Counted from the first letter of the stretch, positions 45,111 through 55,753 are shown. The stretch is 64,000 nucleotides of DNA from Staphylococcus equorum (GCF_029531845.1 NZ_JAMBPV010000001.1:462963-526962), one strand, 5' to 3'. Numbers and translations are program-made. The notes: generated by a model from the letters alone, not told the origin.

Positions 45111-46355
45111 ATGAATATGAATGATACTTTGTTTTTATTTTTGTGTACATTGCTAGTATGGTTAATGACGCCTGGGTTAAGTTTATTTTATGGTGGTCTT
45201 GTACAATCTAAAAATGTTTTGAATACAGTTATGCAAAGCATGTCCGCAATTGTTGTTGTGACATTTGCATGGGTTATTTTAGGGTTTAGTCTGAGTTTTG
45301 GTTCTGGAAAGATATTTTTAGGCGGTTTAACGTATTTTGGTTTAAAAGAAGTCGGGTTCAATACCCAAGCGGATATCGCTACACATATTCCTCTAGCACT
45401 TTTCATGTTATTTCAATTAATGTTTTGTACAATTGCTGTATCAATTTTGTCAGGATCCATTGCTGAAAAAATGAAATTCATACCCTATCTCATTTTTGTG
45501 TTTTTATGGGTTGTTTTAGTCTATAGCCCAGTTGCACATTGGGTGTGGGGTGGCGGCTGGATTGATCAATTAGGCGCGATAGATTATGCAGGCGGCACAG
45601 TAGTTCACATTACATCAGGTATATCAGGACTTGTACTAGCGGTTATGATAGGAGCTGGAAAAAACTTTGAAAAACGACCGCCACATAATCTTATTATTAC
45701 ACTATTAGGCGGCATATTGGTGTGGATTGGTTGGTATGGTTTTAATGTGGGCAGCGCTTTAACTTTTAATGATATCGCGATGACGTCCTTTGTGAATACT
45801 GTGCTCGCAGCAAGCGCAGGTTCACTTGGTTGGTCTGTTATGGAATATTTTATGAAAAAAACAACAAGTTTGATAGGAATGTTATCGGGAATGTTAGCTG
45901 GTTTAGTAGCCATCACGCCGTCTGCTGGTTTTGTAGATTATATGAGTGCAATAGTAATCGCATTTATTGGTGGTGTTAGTTGCTATTTTGCAATTAATTA
46001 TATCAAAGTAAAATTAAAATATAATGATGCTTTGGATGCTTTTGGTATACATGGTATCGGGGGTATTGTCGGTGCAATTTTAACTGGTGTATTTCAATCT
46101 CATAAAGTAAATAACGAGGTCGTGGATGGGATGCTATTTAGTGGGAGTCTTCAAACAGTTTGGGTACAATTCGTCGCGGTGTTCGTAACAGTTGTTTTTA
46201 GTGGCGTATTGACGTTTTTAATTGCAAAAACAATAAAATTGTTTAGCGATATAGGTACGGATAAAGTTGAGGACGAAAAAGGTTTAGATTATGTTGTTCA
46301 TGGAGAAAGTGCTTATTTTAGTGGAGAGATAAATAAATTTAATAATCGCTCATAA
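45111..46355 (+). CDS. amt: Ammonium transporter
   Basis: A 414-residue Amt/MEP/Rh channel with 11 membrane segments. Twin-histidine pore regions are seen as VYSPVAHWVWGGGW and DAFGIHGIGGIVGA, with TPGLSLFYGGLV at the N-terminus. The start is ATG 45111, 8 nt after AAAGGAG; an in-frame codon upstream lies in the preceding terminator. No glnB/glnK is adjacent, as is usual in staphylococci. It supplies ammonium for GltBD/GlnA. Confidence 0.93.
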   Translation: MNMNDTLFLFLCTLLVWLMTPGLSLFYGGLVQSKNVLNTVMQSMSAIVVVTFAWVILGFSLSFGSGKIFLGGLTYFGLKEVGFNTQADIATHIPLALFMLFQLMFCTIAVSILSGSIAEKMKFIPYLIFVFLWVVLVYSPVAHWVWGGGWIDQLGAIDYAGGTVVHITSGISGLVLAVMIGAGKNFEKRPPHNLIITLLGGILVWIGWYGFNVGSALTFNDIAMTSFVNTVLAASAGSLGWSVMEYFMKKTTSLIGMLSGMLAGLVAITPSAGFVDYMSAIVIAFIGGVSCYFAINYIKVKLKYNDALDAFGIHGIGGIVGAILTGVFQSHKVNNEVVDGMLFSGSLQTVWVQFVAVFVTVVFSGVLTFLIAKTIKLFSDIGTDKVEDEKGLDYVVHGESAYFSGEINKFNNRS

Positions 46356-46377
46356 TTAATTAAGGAAGATAAAAAGT

Positions 46378-46427
46378 AAAATAAAGACCACTCATCTTTT
46401 AATTAGTGTAGGTGAGTGGTCTTTATT
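46378..46427. terminator. Convergent terminator between amt and the YibE/F genes
   Basis: AAATAAAGACCACTCA is the exact complement of TGAGTGGTCTTTATTT, usable from both sides. Confidence 0.88.
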
Positions 46428-47213
46428 TTAGTCTAGTGTTTTTGTAGTAGGTGGATTTGTTTTGTGTTCCTTTTTAATTAATAGGGAGGACAGCCAGGCT
46501 GTAATAGGGATGCTTATAGCAATGGCAATACCTCCTAGTAAAATAGAAATGAATTCTTGTGCAAATATTTTGGAATTGATGATGTGACCAAACGAATAAT
46601 TTAATTTGAAAAACCAGAAAAATAATGTGAGTTGGCCTCCGAAATAAGCAAGATAAATCGTATTAGCGGATGTGGCTAAGATTTCTCTGCCCACACGCAT
46701 CCCTGAATGAAATAGTTCTTTTTGAGTTAAATCAGGGTTGGTCTCACTTAATTCATACATTGGCGAACTAATTGTAATAGCTAGATCAATAACTGCAGCA
46801 ATTACAGCAAGGACAATAGTGAAGACCATGAATTTAACCATGTCTATACCAATGTTCATTGAGAAAATGTACGTTTCATCCTGTTGTTCAGTTGTGAACC
46901 CTTGTAGGTTACCAATAGATACAGAAAGATAGATGGCTGCAATTAAGATCACTGTTGTTAGAATCGTTGCGCAAAAAGCTGCTTGTGTCTTGGTGTTATA
47001 ACTATTAAGAACAAATAGGTTACACGCTGCGATAACGATACAAAAAACTAAGGTTACAAGATAAATAGGCGCGCCAAACATAATGATAATCAAGCTTATT
47101 AATAGGATGACAAAGTTTAAGAATAATGTCAGATAAGAAATTAATCCTTTTTTACCACCAAAAATAATCATGAGGATGAAAAGCATGATACCTAAAATTG
47201 TTATTGCACTCAT
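46428..47213 (-). CDS. YibE/F-like membrane protein (second of pair)
   Basis: A 261-residue integral membrane protein of the YibE/F family (PF07907). It is all hydrophobic segments except a middle cytosolic loop with the family's conserved MYELSETNPDLTQKELFHSGMRVGREIL. It overlaps the preceding gene by 4 nt, so the pair is coupled and probably forms one complex. No biochemical function is established for the family. It is longer than many partners and ends with a Lys/Thr-rich tail. Confidence 0.85.
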   Translation of the reverse strand: MSAITILGIMLFILMIIFGGKKGLISYLTLFLNFVILLISLIIIMFGAPIYLVTLVFCIVIAACNLFVLNSYNTKTQAAFCATILTTVILIAAIYLSVSIGNLQGFTTEQQDETYIFSMNIGIDMVKFMVFTIVLAVIAAVIDLAITISSPMYELSETNPDLTQKELFHSGMRVGREILATSANTIYLAYFGGQLTLFFWFFKLNYSFGHIINSKIFAQEFISILLGGIAIAISIPITAWLSSLLIKKEHKTNPPTTKTLD

Positions 47214-48322
47214 TGTTTAGCACCTCGCATTTTGAACCATACTTGCATCAATAATATTGTGATAGGAATTGTTAAGACAATGCCTATGCCGCCTGTAATT
47301 GCCCGGGAAATTTCTAATGACCAATTCATAGAAATTGTGTAGGTAATCGTATTTGCATTTTTTAAATAAATAAGTAACATCGGCAAGCTCCCAGATAAAT
47401 AAGAGAAGAGTAAAATATTGGTCATCGTCCCCATAATATCTTGGCCAATATTTCGCCCGGCAAGCGCCCAACGCGTCATACTAATATTGGGTGTACGACG
47501 TAGTATCTCAGTCATACCACTTGCAATTGTAATGGCAACATCCATCACTGCACCAAGTGACCCAATCATTACAGATGCGAGAAACACTTCTTTAGGCGGT
47601 AATGTTAAGAAACTCATCGTTTCAAATTTTAATCCTTCGCCACCAGTCATTTGAATCACTAATTGTGTTAACCCTACACATATAAACGTGCCAAGTAATG
47701 TACTGACAATAGTAATGAGCGTCCGCCATTGCCAACCAGTAACTAGCAGTAAGGTTAATATAGTAGATATGATGACTCCGATACTCATTAGACTGAATAA
47801 AGTCATGATTTGGAACTGGTTATGAATATAAATCGCTAGAATGACGACAGCAGTGTTAATTGCCAAAGATACAATGGATTGTAGTCCGATTTTTCTACCT
47901 ACAAGAAGCACCGTTAATAAAAATAAACCTGTCATGGCAACTACGAGACTATCACGCTTTTTCTCTAATATATATGCGTCATTTGGATGTTTATCGATAT
48001 GTAGTAAGATTTTATTATTTTTAGAAAACATTTCGCTATCTGCTTGTGATTCATAATATTCGTGTGGAATGGTTGCTGTTTGACCTTCGAATTTTCCATT
48101 TAAAATTTTAATTTTCAATGTTTCTGTATGTTTTATATCTTTATTATGATGGTCATCCGTGGTTTTAGATGTAGAGTTATTTTCAATATTTGTAATTTGA
48201 CCAATAGGTGTATTGTAAAATTTAGCGTTTACAAATGTGAAAATAAACAACCCAATAAATATGATGCAAAACAGCAATAATACCCAATTGAAAGGGCGTT
48301 TAAGTAGTGCTTTGATTGGCAT
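47210..48322 (-). CDS. YibE/F-like membrane protein (first of pair)
   Basis: A 370-residue YibE/F family protein. After one N-terminal membrane anchor there is an extracellular segment (about 40-130) with GKFEGQTATIPHEYY and KNNKILLHIDKHPNDAYILEKKRD, similar to an OB-like domain. Seven to eight membrane helices follow, with the signature SGMTEILRRTPNISMTRWALAGRNIGQDIMG. A GAGAGG site lies 14 nt before the ATG, a wider gap than usual. The conserved signature repeats in its partner. Role unknown; a transporter is a guess. Confidence 0.85.
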   Translation of the reverse strand: MPIKALLKRPFNWVLLLFCIIFIGLFIFTFVNAKFYNTPIGQITNIENNSTSKTTDDHHNKDIKHTETLKIKILNGKFEGQTATIPHEYYESQADSEMFSKNNKILLHIDKHPNDAYILEKKRDSLVVAMTGLFLLTVLLVGRKIGLQSIVSLAINTAVVILAIYIHNQFQIMTLFSLMSIGVIISTILTLLLVTGWQWRTLITIVSTLLGTFICVGLTQLVIQMTGGEGLKFETMSFLTLPPKEVFLASVMIGSLGAVMDVAITIASGMTEILRRTPNISMTRWALAGRNIGQDIMGTMTNILLFSYLSGSLPMLLIYLKNANTITYTISMNWSLEISRAITGGIGIVLTIPITILLMQVWFKMRGAKQ

Positions 48323-48416
48323 TGCTCTGTTTCAATCCTCTCTTTATAGACAATGCGATTATACGCGTCTAATACGTTGAATTCAAAGATTTATAGGTTT
48401 GTGTATAAACTTTGAA

Positions 48417-49304
48417 TTAGTGATATGTAGTACTGCGACTTAACAATTGGTCGATCATTGAAAGCATTAAGCGAATGTCATTTTTACGATTGTCTTGACG
48501 CATCACACTACAAATTGTGCGCTTTAGCTCTGTATGTCCGAGAGAGATATCCACCCATTTATCAGGATTCTTCTCTAATAGATGATAGGAGGCTGTGATA
48601 ATATATCCACGCTCTTTATTTAAAATATATTGTGCGAGTTGTGGATGCGTAATAGTACGGATTGGTCTTACTACAATATTGGCTAATGTTTGCTTGATAT
48701 GCGTGGGTAACGGATAAAGCTCGTAAATTATTTTGTTTGAAAACTGAACTAGGGGTGGATGGGTTGCCATAGTAATTGGCGCATCTTTAGGGGCATAGAT
48801 GTGGTAGTTTTCCTCGAACAAAGCATTTACTTTGAGTTCACGATTTTGTTTGATGTCATTCGATAAATCAGTAAAAGCAATATCAATTTGATCAGTGGTT
48901 AAAGCATTTAAAATTTCGCTTTCTTCCATTAAAATAGGCTCGACAATTGAATCACTTTGATTTTCGAAAGATTGTATTAATAAAGTGAGTACTTGCGAGA
49001 TATAACTTTCGACATAACCAATACGGATTATAAAATGATTGGACTCTGATTGTTTGTGAAATAGACGGACAGTTTCGTCGAATTGGTCTATAATTTTAGT
49101 GGCTTCTGAAAATAATTGTTTTCCTTCATCGGTAAGATAAATATTGCGGCCTTCTCTATTAAATAATTTAACTTGTAATTCTTTTTCAAGTTGCGTTATT
49201 TGGCGACTTATTGCAGATTGTGCAATTTCCAATTCAAGCGCAGCTTCTGATAAATGCTCTCTTTTTGCCACTTCTATAAAGTATTTTAGTTGTTTGATTT
49301 CCAT
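48417..49304 (-). CDS. gltC: LysR-type regulator of glutamate synthase
   Basis: A 295-residue LTTR. The N-terminal helix-turn-helix occupies 1-60 (MEIKQLKYFIEVAKREHLSEAALELEIAQSAISRQI, key residues EIAQSAISRQI). The effector-binding domain follows from about residue 90. It is divergent from gltB, the arrangement of B. subtilis gltC-gltAB, where GltC activates transcription when 2-oxoglutarate is high. The shared promoter region holds a T-N11-A dyad. Confidence 0.88.
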   Translation of the reverse strand: MEIKQLKYFIEVAKREHLSEAALELEIAQSAISRQITQLEKELQVKLFNREGRNIYLTDEGKQLFSEATKIIDQFDETVRLFHKQSESNHFIIRIGYVESYISQVLTLLIQSFENQSDSIVEPILMEESEILNALTTDQIDIAFTDLSNDIKQNRELKVNALFEENYHIYAPKDAPITMATHPPLVQFSNKIIYELYPLPTHIKQTLANIVVRPIRTITHPQLAQYILNKERGYIITASYHLLEKNPDKWVDISLGHTELKRTICSVMRQDNRKNDIRLMLSMIDQLLSRSTTYH

Positions 49305-49328
49305 TGTATCCCCCCAAATTCAAAAACG

Positions 49329-49343
49329 TTCTAATAATTAGAA
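49329..49343. promoter_or_regulatory. LysR-type operator between gltC and gltB
   Basis: TTCTAATAATTAGAA, a perfect 7-1-7 dyad of the LysR T-N11-A kind, lies 25 nt from the gltC start and 100 nt from gltB. Confidence 0.6.
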
Positions 49344-49441
49344 TAATATCATCTATTTTATATATTGAACAGATTGATCAACTACTATATAGTTTACTTA
49401 CTAATTTAATATTCAGAATTTTCGAAAAAGAGGTGAAGATC

Positions 49442-52400
49442 ATGCTTGAATACAATAAGAAAATTGGCTTATATGATAGTCGTGAAGAACATGATGCATG
49501 TGGTATTGGCTTTTATGCCAATATGGATAACAAAAGGAACCATGCTATTGTCGAAAAATCATTGGAGATGTTGCGTAGGTTAGATCACCGTGGCGGTCTT
49601 GGTGCTGACAGTGTGACTGGTGATGGCGCAGGTATTATGACCGAAGTGCCTTACGATTATTTTTTAAAACAAACTGACTTTGAGTTGCCTGAAGAAGGTC
49701 AATATGCCGTTGGGATGTTTTTTACAAATGAACAAATTGCAGGTTCTCAGCACGAGGCGCAGTTTAATGCACACTTTGAAGCGGAAGGGCTAAGTGTAAT
49801 TGGTTATAGAGATGTGCCTGTAGATATCAATGCAATTGCATCACATGTTGCTGATACCATGCCCTTTATTCAACAAGTATTCGTGGCGTTAAATGATGCT
49901 TCGCACGTAGACCGTAAGTTATTTTTGGCACGAAAACAAATTGAAAATTATGCGAATCAGCAACAGTTAGATTTATATTTTACAAGTTTGTCGAACAGAA
50001 CAATCGTATATAAAGGGTGGTTACGTTCGGATCAAATCAAGGCTTTATATCAAGATTTGAATCATGAATCTTATGTTTCGAAATTAGGGCTTGTTCACTC
50101 ACGTTTCAGTACGAATACATTTCCAAGTTGGAAACGCGCACACCCAAACAGATTACTCATGCATAACGGTGAGATCAATACCATTAAAGGTAATGTAAAC
50201 TGGATGCGCGCTAGACAAGATGAGCTGATTGCAACTATTTTTGATGACGAAAAGGACAAGGTCAAAGAAATTATTGATGAAGATGGCAGTGACTCGGCTA
50301 TAGTCGATAATGCTTTAGAATTTTTATCTTTAGCTATGGAACCTGAAAGAGCAGCGATGCTCATGATTCCAGAACCTTGGTTATACAACAAAGCTAACGA
50401 TGCGAATGTACGTGCTTTCTATGAGTTTTATAGTTATTTAATGGAACCATGGGATGGGCCGACGATGATTTCGTTTTGTAACGGTGACAAGATTGGCGCT
50501 TTAACTGATAGAAATGGCTTAAGACCAGGTCGTTATACAATAACGAAAGATAATTATATTGTCTTTTCATCTGAAGTTGGCGTAGTTGATGTGCCTGAAA
50601 AGAACGTTGCTTTTAAAGGTCAGTTGAATCCCGGAAAATTATTACTCGTTGATTTTAACCAACATAAAGTCATTGAAAATAACGAGCTAAAAGCAAGTAT
50701 TGCAGATGAACTGCCTTATGAAAGTTGGTTAAAGCAGTTCAAAGTAGATTTGGATTTAGAAAATGTGACGTATAAGTCATCCGAGTGGGATGATGCAACA
50801 TTGAATCGATTACAAAAACAATTTGTCTATACGAAAGAAGAAATGGATAAATACATGACAGAACTGGTTGAAAATAAAAAGGATCCAATCGGGGCAATGG
50901 GTTACGATGTACCTATTGCGGTATTAAACGAAAAAAATGAAACACTTTTTAATTATTTCAAGCAATTATTCGCTCAAGTAACGAATCCGCCTATTGATGC
51001 TTATCGTGAAAAAATTGTCACGAGTGAGTTAGCTTATTTAGGCAGTGAAGGGAATTTGTTAAATCCTGATGAGAACGTATTAAATCGAATTCAGCTTAAG
51101 CGCCCGGTAATGACAGAAGCGCAACTTGAGGAAATTGAACAGAGTAGATTTAACGTAAGACATCTATCAACAGTTTATAAAGATGATTTAGAAGCAGCAT
51201 TAGACGCTTTAGGGGGTAAAGCGATACTCGCTGTTAAAGAAGGTAGTGAAATTTTAGTCATAGATGATCGTACACTTGTAACGGAAAATGGTTATGCAAT
51301 GCCTATATTGTTGGCGGTGAGTCATATTCATCAATTGCTTATACGAGAAGGTTTACGTATGCGAACGAGCATTGTTGCTTTGTCGGGCGAAACAAGAGAA
51401 GTGCATCACGTTGCATGTTTATTAGGTTATGGTGCGAATGCGGTTGTGCCGTATTTAGCACAACGTACGATTGAACAAATGGTCTTGAACCAAAGTTTAG
51501 AAGGGGATATTTCTGAAAATGTTCAAACCTATACACACACCTTGTCGGAAGGTGTCATCAAAGTGATGGCTAAGATGGGTATTTCTACAGTACAAAGTTA
51601 TCAAGGGGCACAAATTTTTGAAGCTGTAGGACTTTCAAATGAAATTGTAGACAAATATTTTACTGGCACACAGTCCAAGTTATCTGGTATAACGATGGAT
51701 TTAATTGATAAAGAAAACAAAGCGAGACAAACACCTGAGAGTAAGTACATTGAATCAGGCAGCACGTTTCAATGGCGGAAACAGGGACAACATCACGCGT
51801 TTAATCCAACATCGATACACTTATTACAACATGCATGTCGTTTAAATGATTATGAAAAATTCAAAGCATTTTCAAACGAAGTTAATCATAAGAGAACAGA
51901 CCATATTCGTCATTTGATGGAATTTAAAAAGCAGGAGTCAATAGATATCGATAAAGTTGAACCTGCGAATGAAATTGTGCAGCGTTTCAATACTGGAGCG
52001 ATGAGTTATGGTTCAATTTCAGAAGAAGCACATCAAACGCTTGCGGAAGCAATGAATCAAATGGGCGGTAAAAGTAATAGTGGCGAAGGTGGCGAAAATC
52101 CTGAACGCTTTATTATAGATGAAGCAGGTCGAAATCGTTCAAGTGCCATTAAACAAGTTGCTTCAGGACGTTTTGGAGTAACGAGTGATTACTTACAGCA
52201 TGCAAAAGAAATACAAATTAAAGTTGCGCAAGGCGCTAAACCAGGGGAAGGCGGACAATTACCAGGTACGAAAGTATATCCGTGGATTGCGGAAGTAAGG
52301 GGTTCTACACCAGGTATAGGCTTAATATCACCACCGCCACATCACGATATTTATTCAATAGAAGATTTAGCACAATTAATTCATGATTTAAAAAATGCGA

Positions 52401-53941
52401 ATAAAGATGCAAATATTACAGTTAAACTTGTTTCTAAAACGGGCGTCGGCACCATTGCGGCAGGTGTCGCTAAAGCATACGCTGATAAAATCGTCATCAG
52501 TGGCTACGATGGGGGGACAGGTGCATCACCTAAAACAAGTATTCAACATGCAGGTGTGCCATGGGAAATTGGTCTATCAGAGACGCATCAAACTTTAATG
52601 ATGAATGGCTTAAGATCAAGAGTGAAAGTGGAAACGGATGGAAAACTACTAACAGGTAAAGATGTAGCTTATGCATGTGCATTAGGTGCAGAAGAATTTG
52701 GCTTTGCTACGGCACCATTAGTAGTTATGGGATGTATTATGATGCGCGTATGTCATAAAGATACATGTCCAGTAGGTATCGCTACACAAAACCAAGATTT
52801 ACGTGCGTTATTCAATGGTAGAGCAGACCATGTAGTTAATTTCATGCATTTTGTAGCAGAAGAATTAAGAGAAATATTAGCTGAACTCGGCTTAAAATCA
52901 GTCGATGAATTAGTAGGGAGAACGGATTTATTACAAAGAAGTAGCCAGTTATCATCACAACGCTCTAAAGCAGCTACTATGAATATTGAAGCGTTGTTGT
53001 ATCAACATGAAGGTGAAAGAATTAATAAAATAAAACAAAATCATCATTTAGATGAAGGGTTTGATTTAACGAGATTGTATCCTGAGGCACAAATGGCTAT
53101 AGAAAAAGGTGAGTCATTTACAGGTAAATATAAATTGAAAAATGAACAAAGAGACGTAGGGGTAATCACTGGTAGTGCAATTACTAGAGTACATGGATCA
53201 GAAGGTTTGCCTGAAGACACGGTTTATGCACAAACACAGGGTCATGGTGGACAAAGTCTAGCAGCATACACGCCTAGTGGATTAACAATTCATCATACAG
53301 GTGATGCAAATGATTACGTTGGTAAAGGGTTATCTGGTGGTAAGATTATTGTGAAGGCGCCGAACAAATACCGTGAAAATGAAATTATTATTGGCAATGT
53401 TTGTTTTTACGGTGCATCCCATGGTAAAGCGTATATTAACGGTAAGGCAGGAGAACGTTTCTGTATCCGTAATAGTGGTGTGCAAGCAGTCGTCGAAGGC
53501 ATTGGAGACCACGGGCTTGAATATATGACTGGCGGACGTGTCGTTATACTTGGAGAAGTAGGTAAAAACTTTGGCCAAGGTATGAGTGGCGGTGTGAGTT
53601 ACATTTTCCCATCAGACGTAGAAGGTTTTAAACAAGAACATAAATTAGATAGTCTGGATTTCGATACGATTAGTGTGAAAGCAGAGCGTGAAATTTTGAA
53701 GGATATGCTACAAGATCATGTTAAGTATACGCAAAGCACAAAAGCACAAGCTATTTTAAATGATTTTGAAAATGTGGCACAAAAAGTAGTTAAAGTAGTT
53801 CCGAAAGATTATAAATTAATGATGCAAAAAATAGAATTACAAAAACGTGAATCAAGTGAGTTAGATGAAGCTTTATTGAATGCATTTAATGATAAACGTA
53901 CAAGTCTAGCATCAGAACAACAACAGACTGCCGTATATTAA
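49442..53941 (+). CDS. gltB: Glutamate synthase large subunit
   Basis: NADPH-GOGAT large subunit, 1499 residues. The class II amidotransferase nucleophile is Cys20 (DACGIGFYA), exposed after removal of a short propeptide. The central and FMN-binding domains carry GAMSYGSISEEAHQTLAEAMN, GGKSNSGEGGE and KPGEGGQLPG. The 3Fe-4S ligands lie in CIMMRVCHKDTCPVGIA, and the C-terminal GXGXG beta helix ends the protein. The start is ATG 49442, 6 nt after GAGGTG; the frame runs open 46 codons upstream into the promoter region and is not coding there. It is followed by gltD after 19 nt. Confidence 0.97.
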   Translation: MLEYNKKIGLYDSREEHDACGIGFYANMDNKRNHAIVEKSLEMLRRLDHRGGLGADSVTGDGAGIMTEVPYDYFLKQTDFELPEEGQYAVGMFFTNEQIAGSQHEAQFNAHFEAEGLSVIGYRDVPVDINAIASHVADTMPFIQQVFVALNDASHVDRKLFLARKQIENYANQQQLDLYFTSLSNRTIVYKGWLRSDQIKALYQDLNHESYVSKLGLVHSRFSTNTFPSWKRAHPNRLLMHNGEINTIKGNVNWMRARQDELIATIFDDEKDKVKEIIDEDGSDSAIVDNALEFLSLAMEPERAAMLMIPEPWLYNKANDANVRAFYEFYSYLMEPWDGPTMISFCNGDKIGALTDRNGLRPGRYTITKDNYIVFSSEVGVVDVPEKNVAFKGQLNPGKLLLVDFNQHKVIENNELKASIADELPYESWLKQFKVDLDLENVTYKSSEWDDATLNRLQKQFVYTKEEMDKYMTELVENKKDPIGAMGYDVPIAVLNEKNETLFNYFKQLFAQVTNPPIDAYREKIVTSELAYLGSEGNLLNPDENVLNRIQLKRPVMTEAQLEEIEQSRFNVRHLSTVYKDDLEAALDALGGKAILAVKEGSEILVIDDRTLVTENGYAMPILLAVSHIHQLLIREGLRMRTSIVALSGETREVHHVACLLGYGANAVVPYLAQRTIEQMVLNQSLEGDISENVQTYTHTLSEGVIKVMAKMGISTVQSYQGAQIFEAVGLSNEIVDKYFTGTQSKLSGITMDLIDKENKARQTPESKYIESGSTFQWRKQGQHHAFNPTSIHLLQHACRLNDYEKFKAFSNEVNHKRTDHIRHLMEFKKQESIDIDKVEPANEIVQRFNTGAMSYGSISEEAHQTLAEAMNQMGGKSNSGEGGENPERFIIDEAGRNRSSAIKQVASGRFGVTSDYLQHAKEIQIKVAQGAKPGEGGQLPGTKVYPWIAEVRGSTPGIGLISPPPHHDIYSIEDLAQLIHDLKNANKDANITVKLVSKTGVGTIAAGVAKAYADKIVISGYDGGTGASPKTSIQHAGVPWEIGLSETHQTLMMNGLRSRVKVETDGKLLTGKDVAYACALGAEEFGFATAPLVVMGCIMMRVCHKDTCPVGIATQNQDLRALFNGRADHVVNFMHFVAEELREILAELGLKSVDELVGRTDLLQRSSQLSSQRSKAATMNIEALLYQHEGERINKIKQNHHLDEGFDLTRLYPEAQMAIEKGESFTGKYKLKNEQRDVGVITGSAITRVHGSEGLPEDTVYAQTQGHGGQSLAAYTPSGLTIHHTGDANDYVGKGLSGGKIIVKAPNKYRENEIIIGNVCFYGASHGKAYINGKAGERFCIRNSGVQAVVEGIGDHGLEYMTGGRVVILGEVGKNFGQGMSGGVSYIFPSDVEGFKQEHKLDSLDFDTISVKAEREILKDMLQDHVKYTQSTKAQAILNDFENVAQKVVKVVPKDYKLMMQKIELQKRESSELDEALLNAFNDKRTSLASEQQQTAVY

Positions 53942-53960
53942 CCATAAAGGGGGATTTGTC

Positions 53961-55424
53961 ATGGGCGAATTCAAAGGATTTATGAATTATGACAAACAAC
54001 AATTGGATGAATTGTCATTGGTTGAACGTATAAGTAATCACGATGCTTTTCAACAAAGGTTTACTAAAGATGAAGCAGCAGAACAAGGTGCGCGTTGTAT
54101 GGATTGTGGAACGCCATTTTGCCAAACGGGAGAAACTCACGGGAAAGAAACAATTGGCTGTCCAATTGGGAATTATATCCCGGAATGGAACGATCTCGTT
54201 TATAGAAAAGATTTTAAAACAGCATATGAACGTTTGAGCGAGACAAATAACTTTCCAGAATTTACGGGGCGTGTTTGTCCCGCACCTTGCGAACAATCTT
54301 GTGTAATGAAAATTAATCGTGAGTCTGTTGCCATCAAAGGCATTGAGCGCACGATTATTGATGAAGCTTATGAAAATGGCTGGGTTAAAGCAACAATACC
54401 TGAGCAACGTCAATCTGAAACAGTAGCAATCGTCGGTAGTGGTCCAGCTGGGCTAACAGCAGCAGATGAACTGAATAAACTAGGATACAAAGTAACGGTA
54501 TATGAACGTGCACATGAAGCGGGCGGGCTTCTAATGTATGGCATCCCTAATATGAAATTAGATAAAGATGTTGTACGTCGTAGAATTGACGTGATGAAAC
54601 AATCAGGTATCGAGTTTATGACAGATACAGAAATAGGTGTAGATGTGAGTCGTGAGGAGTTAAATGAACGACATGATGCAATCATACTCTGTACAGGTTC
54701 ACAAAATGCGAGAGATTTACCATTAGAAGGACGCATGGGCTTTGGAATTCATTTTGCAATGGATTATTTAACTGAACAAGGTCAATTTTTAAATGGAGAA
54801 ATCAGCGATCTTGAGATTTCAGCTAAAGGAAAAAATGTTATTGTGATAGGCGCTGGTGATACAGGTGCTGACTGTGTAGCGACAGCGCTGCGTGAAAACT
54901 GTAAATCTATCGTTCAATTTAATAAATACACAAAACAACCAGAAGAGATTACATTTGATGAAAACACATACTGGCCATTAGCAATGCCTGTGTTCAAGAT
55001 GGACTACGCGCATAAAGAATATGAGTCGCGTTTTGGTTTTGAACCACGTGCATATGGCGTACAAACAATGCGTTACGATGTTGATCGTATCGGTAATGTG
55101 AAAGGTGTTTATACTCAAATCCTTGAAGAAACAGAAGATGGTATGGTTGTTGTGGATGGTACAGAACGTCACTGGCCAGCAGATTTAGTCCTATTGTCTA
55201 TCGGTTTTGTCGGTACGGAAACGACAGTCCCCCATGCCTTTAACATTCAAACTGAACGTAATAAGATTGTAGCTGATAATAAAGATTTTAGAACGAATCA
55301 ACCACATATATTTGCAGCAGGTGATGCGAGAAGAGGGCAGAGTCTTGTAGTCTGGGCGATTCAAGAAGGAAGAGCTGTCGCAGATTCAGTAGATGCTTAC
55401 TTAAAAGAAAAAGCACTTGTATAG
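53961..55424 (+). CDS. gltD: Glutamate synthase small subunit
   Basis: NADPH-dependent flavoprotein of GOGAT, 487 residues. N-terminal Fe-S cysteines are in CMDCGTPFCQ, GCPIGNYIPEWN and CPAPCEQSCVM. FAD binding is VAIVGSGPAGLTAADELNK and NADPH binding is VIVIGAGDTGADCVATALR. It forms the electron-input half of the GltBD complex that makes glutamate from glutamine and 2-oxoglutarate. A GGGGG site precedes the ATG. No terminator is evident before the tRNA-Ser gene. Confidence 0.96.
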   Translation: MGEFKGFMNYDKQQLDELSLVERISNHDAFQQRFTKDEAAEQGARCMDCGTPFCQTGETHGKETIGCPIGNYIPEWNDLVYRKDFKTAYERLSETNNFPEFTGRVCPAPCEQSCVMKINRESVAIKGIERTIIDEAYENGWVKATIPEQRQSETVAIVGSGPAGLTAADELNKLGYKVTVYERAHEAGGLLMYGIPNMKLDKDVVRRRIDVMKQSGIEFMTDTEIGVDVSREELNERHDAIILCTGSQNARDLPLEGRMGFGIHFAMDYLTEQGQFLNGEISDLEISAKGKNVIVIGAGDTGADCVATALRENCKSIVQFNKYTKQPEEITFDENTYWPLAMPVFKMDYAHKEYESRFGFEPRAYGVQTMRYDVDRIGNVKGVYTQILEETEDGMVVVDGTERHWPADLVLLSIGFVGTETTVPHAFNIQTERNKIVADNKDFRTNQPHIFAAGDARRGQSLVVWAIQEGRAVADSVDAYLKEKALV

Positions 55425-55484
55425 TGCTAAAATTTTAATTGACTTTTGAAACGAGCTATAATATTATGAATAGTGTGTTTATTT

Positions 55485-55577
55485 GGAGGAATACCCAAGC
55501 CCGGCTGAAGGGATCGGTCTTGAAAACCGACAGGGGCTTAACGGCCCGCGGGGGTTCGAATCCCTCTTCCTCCGCCA
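55485..55577 (+). tRNA. tRNA-Ser (anticodon UGA)
   Basis: A class II tRNA with 7-bp acceptor stem GGAGGAA/TTCCTCC, D-loop CCCGGCTGAAGGG, anticodon loop CTTGAAA (TGA), a long variable arm typical of serine, T-arm GGGGGTTCGAATCCCTC, and encoded CCA. It decodes UCA/UCG. It stands alone, between gltD and the trehalose operon. Confidence 0.97.
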
Positions 55578-55753
55578 TAATATTATAAAATTAAGACTAA
55601 TAAATAGAGTAGGCAAGTAATCAATCATGTATTGAGTGCTTGCCTTTTTAATTTGCTTTTTTAGGGAATTGCATATTAATTAAAAGATTTTAATGAAGTG
55701 TAGCTGGAATTATTATATAAAATCATGAAAATAACATTATTTTTTAAAATTAA

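Noticed and set aside
49304..49441. A 46-codon N-terminal extension of GltB
   Set aside because: It runs through the gltC-gltB promoter region and operator; the ribosome site GAGGTG is at ATG 49442 and the Cys20 nucleophile position then fits a short propeptide.
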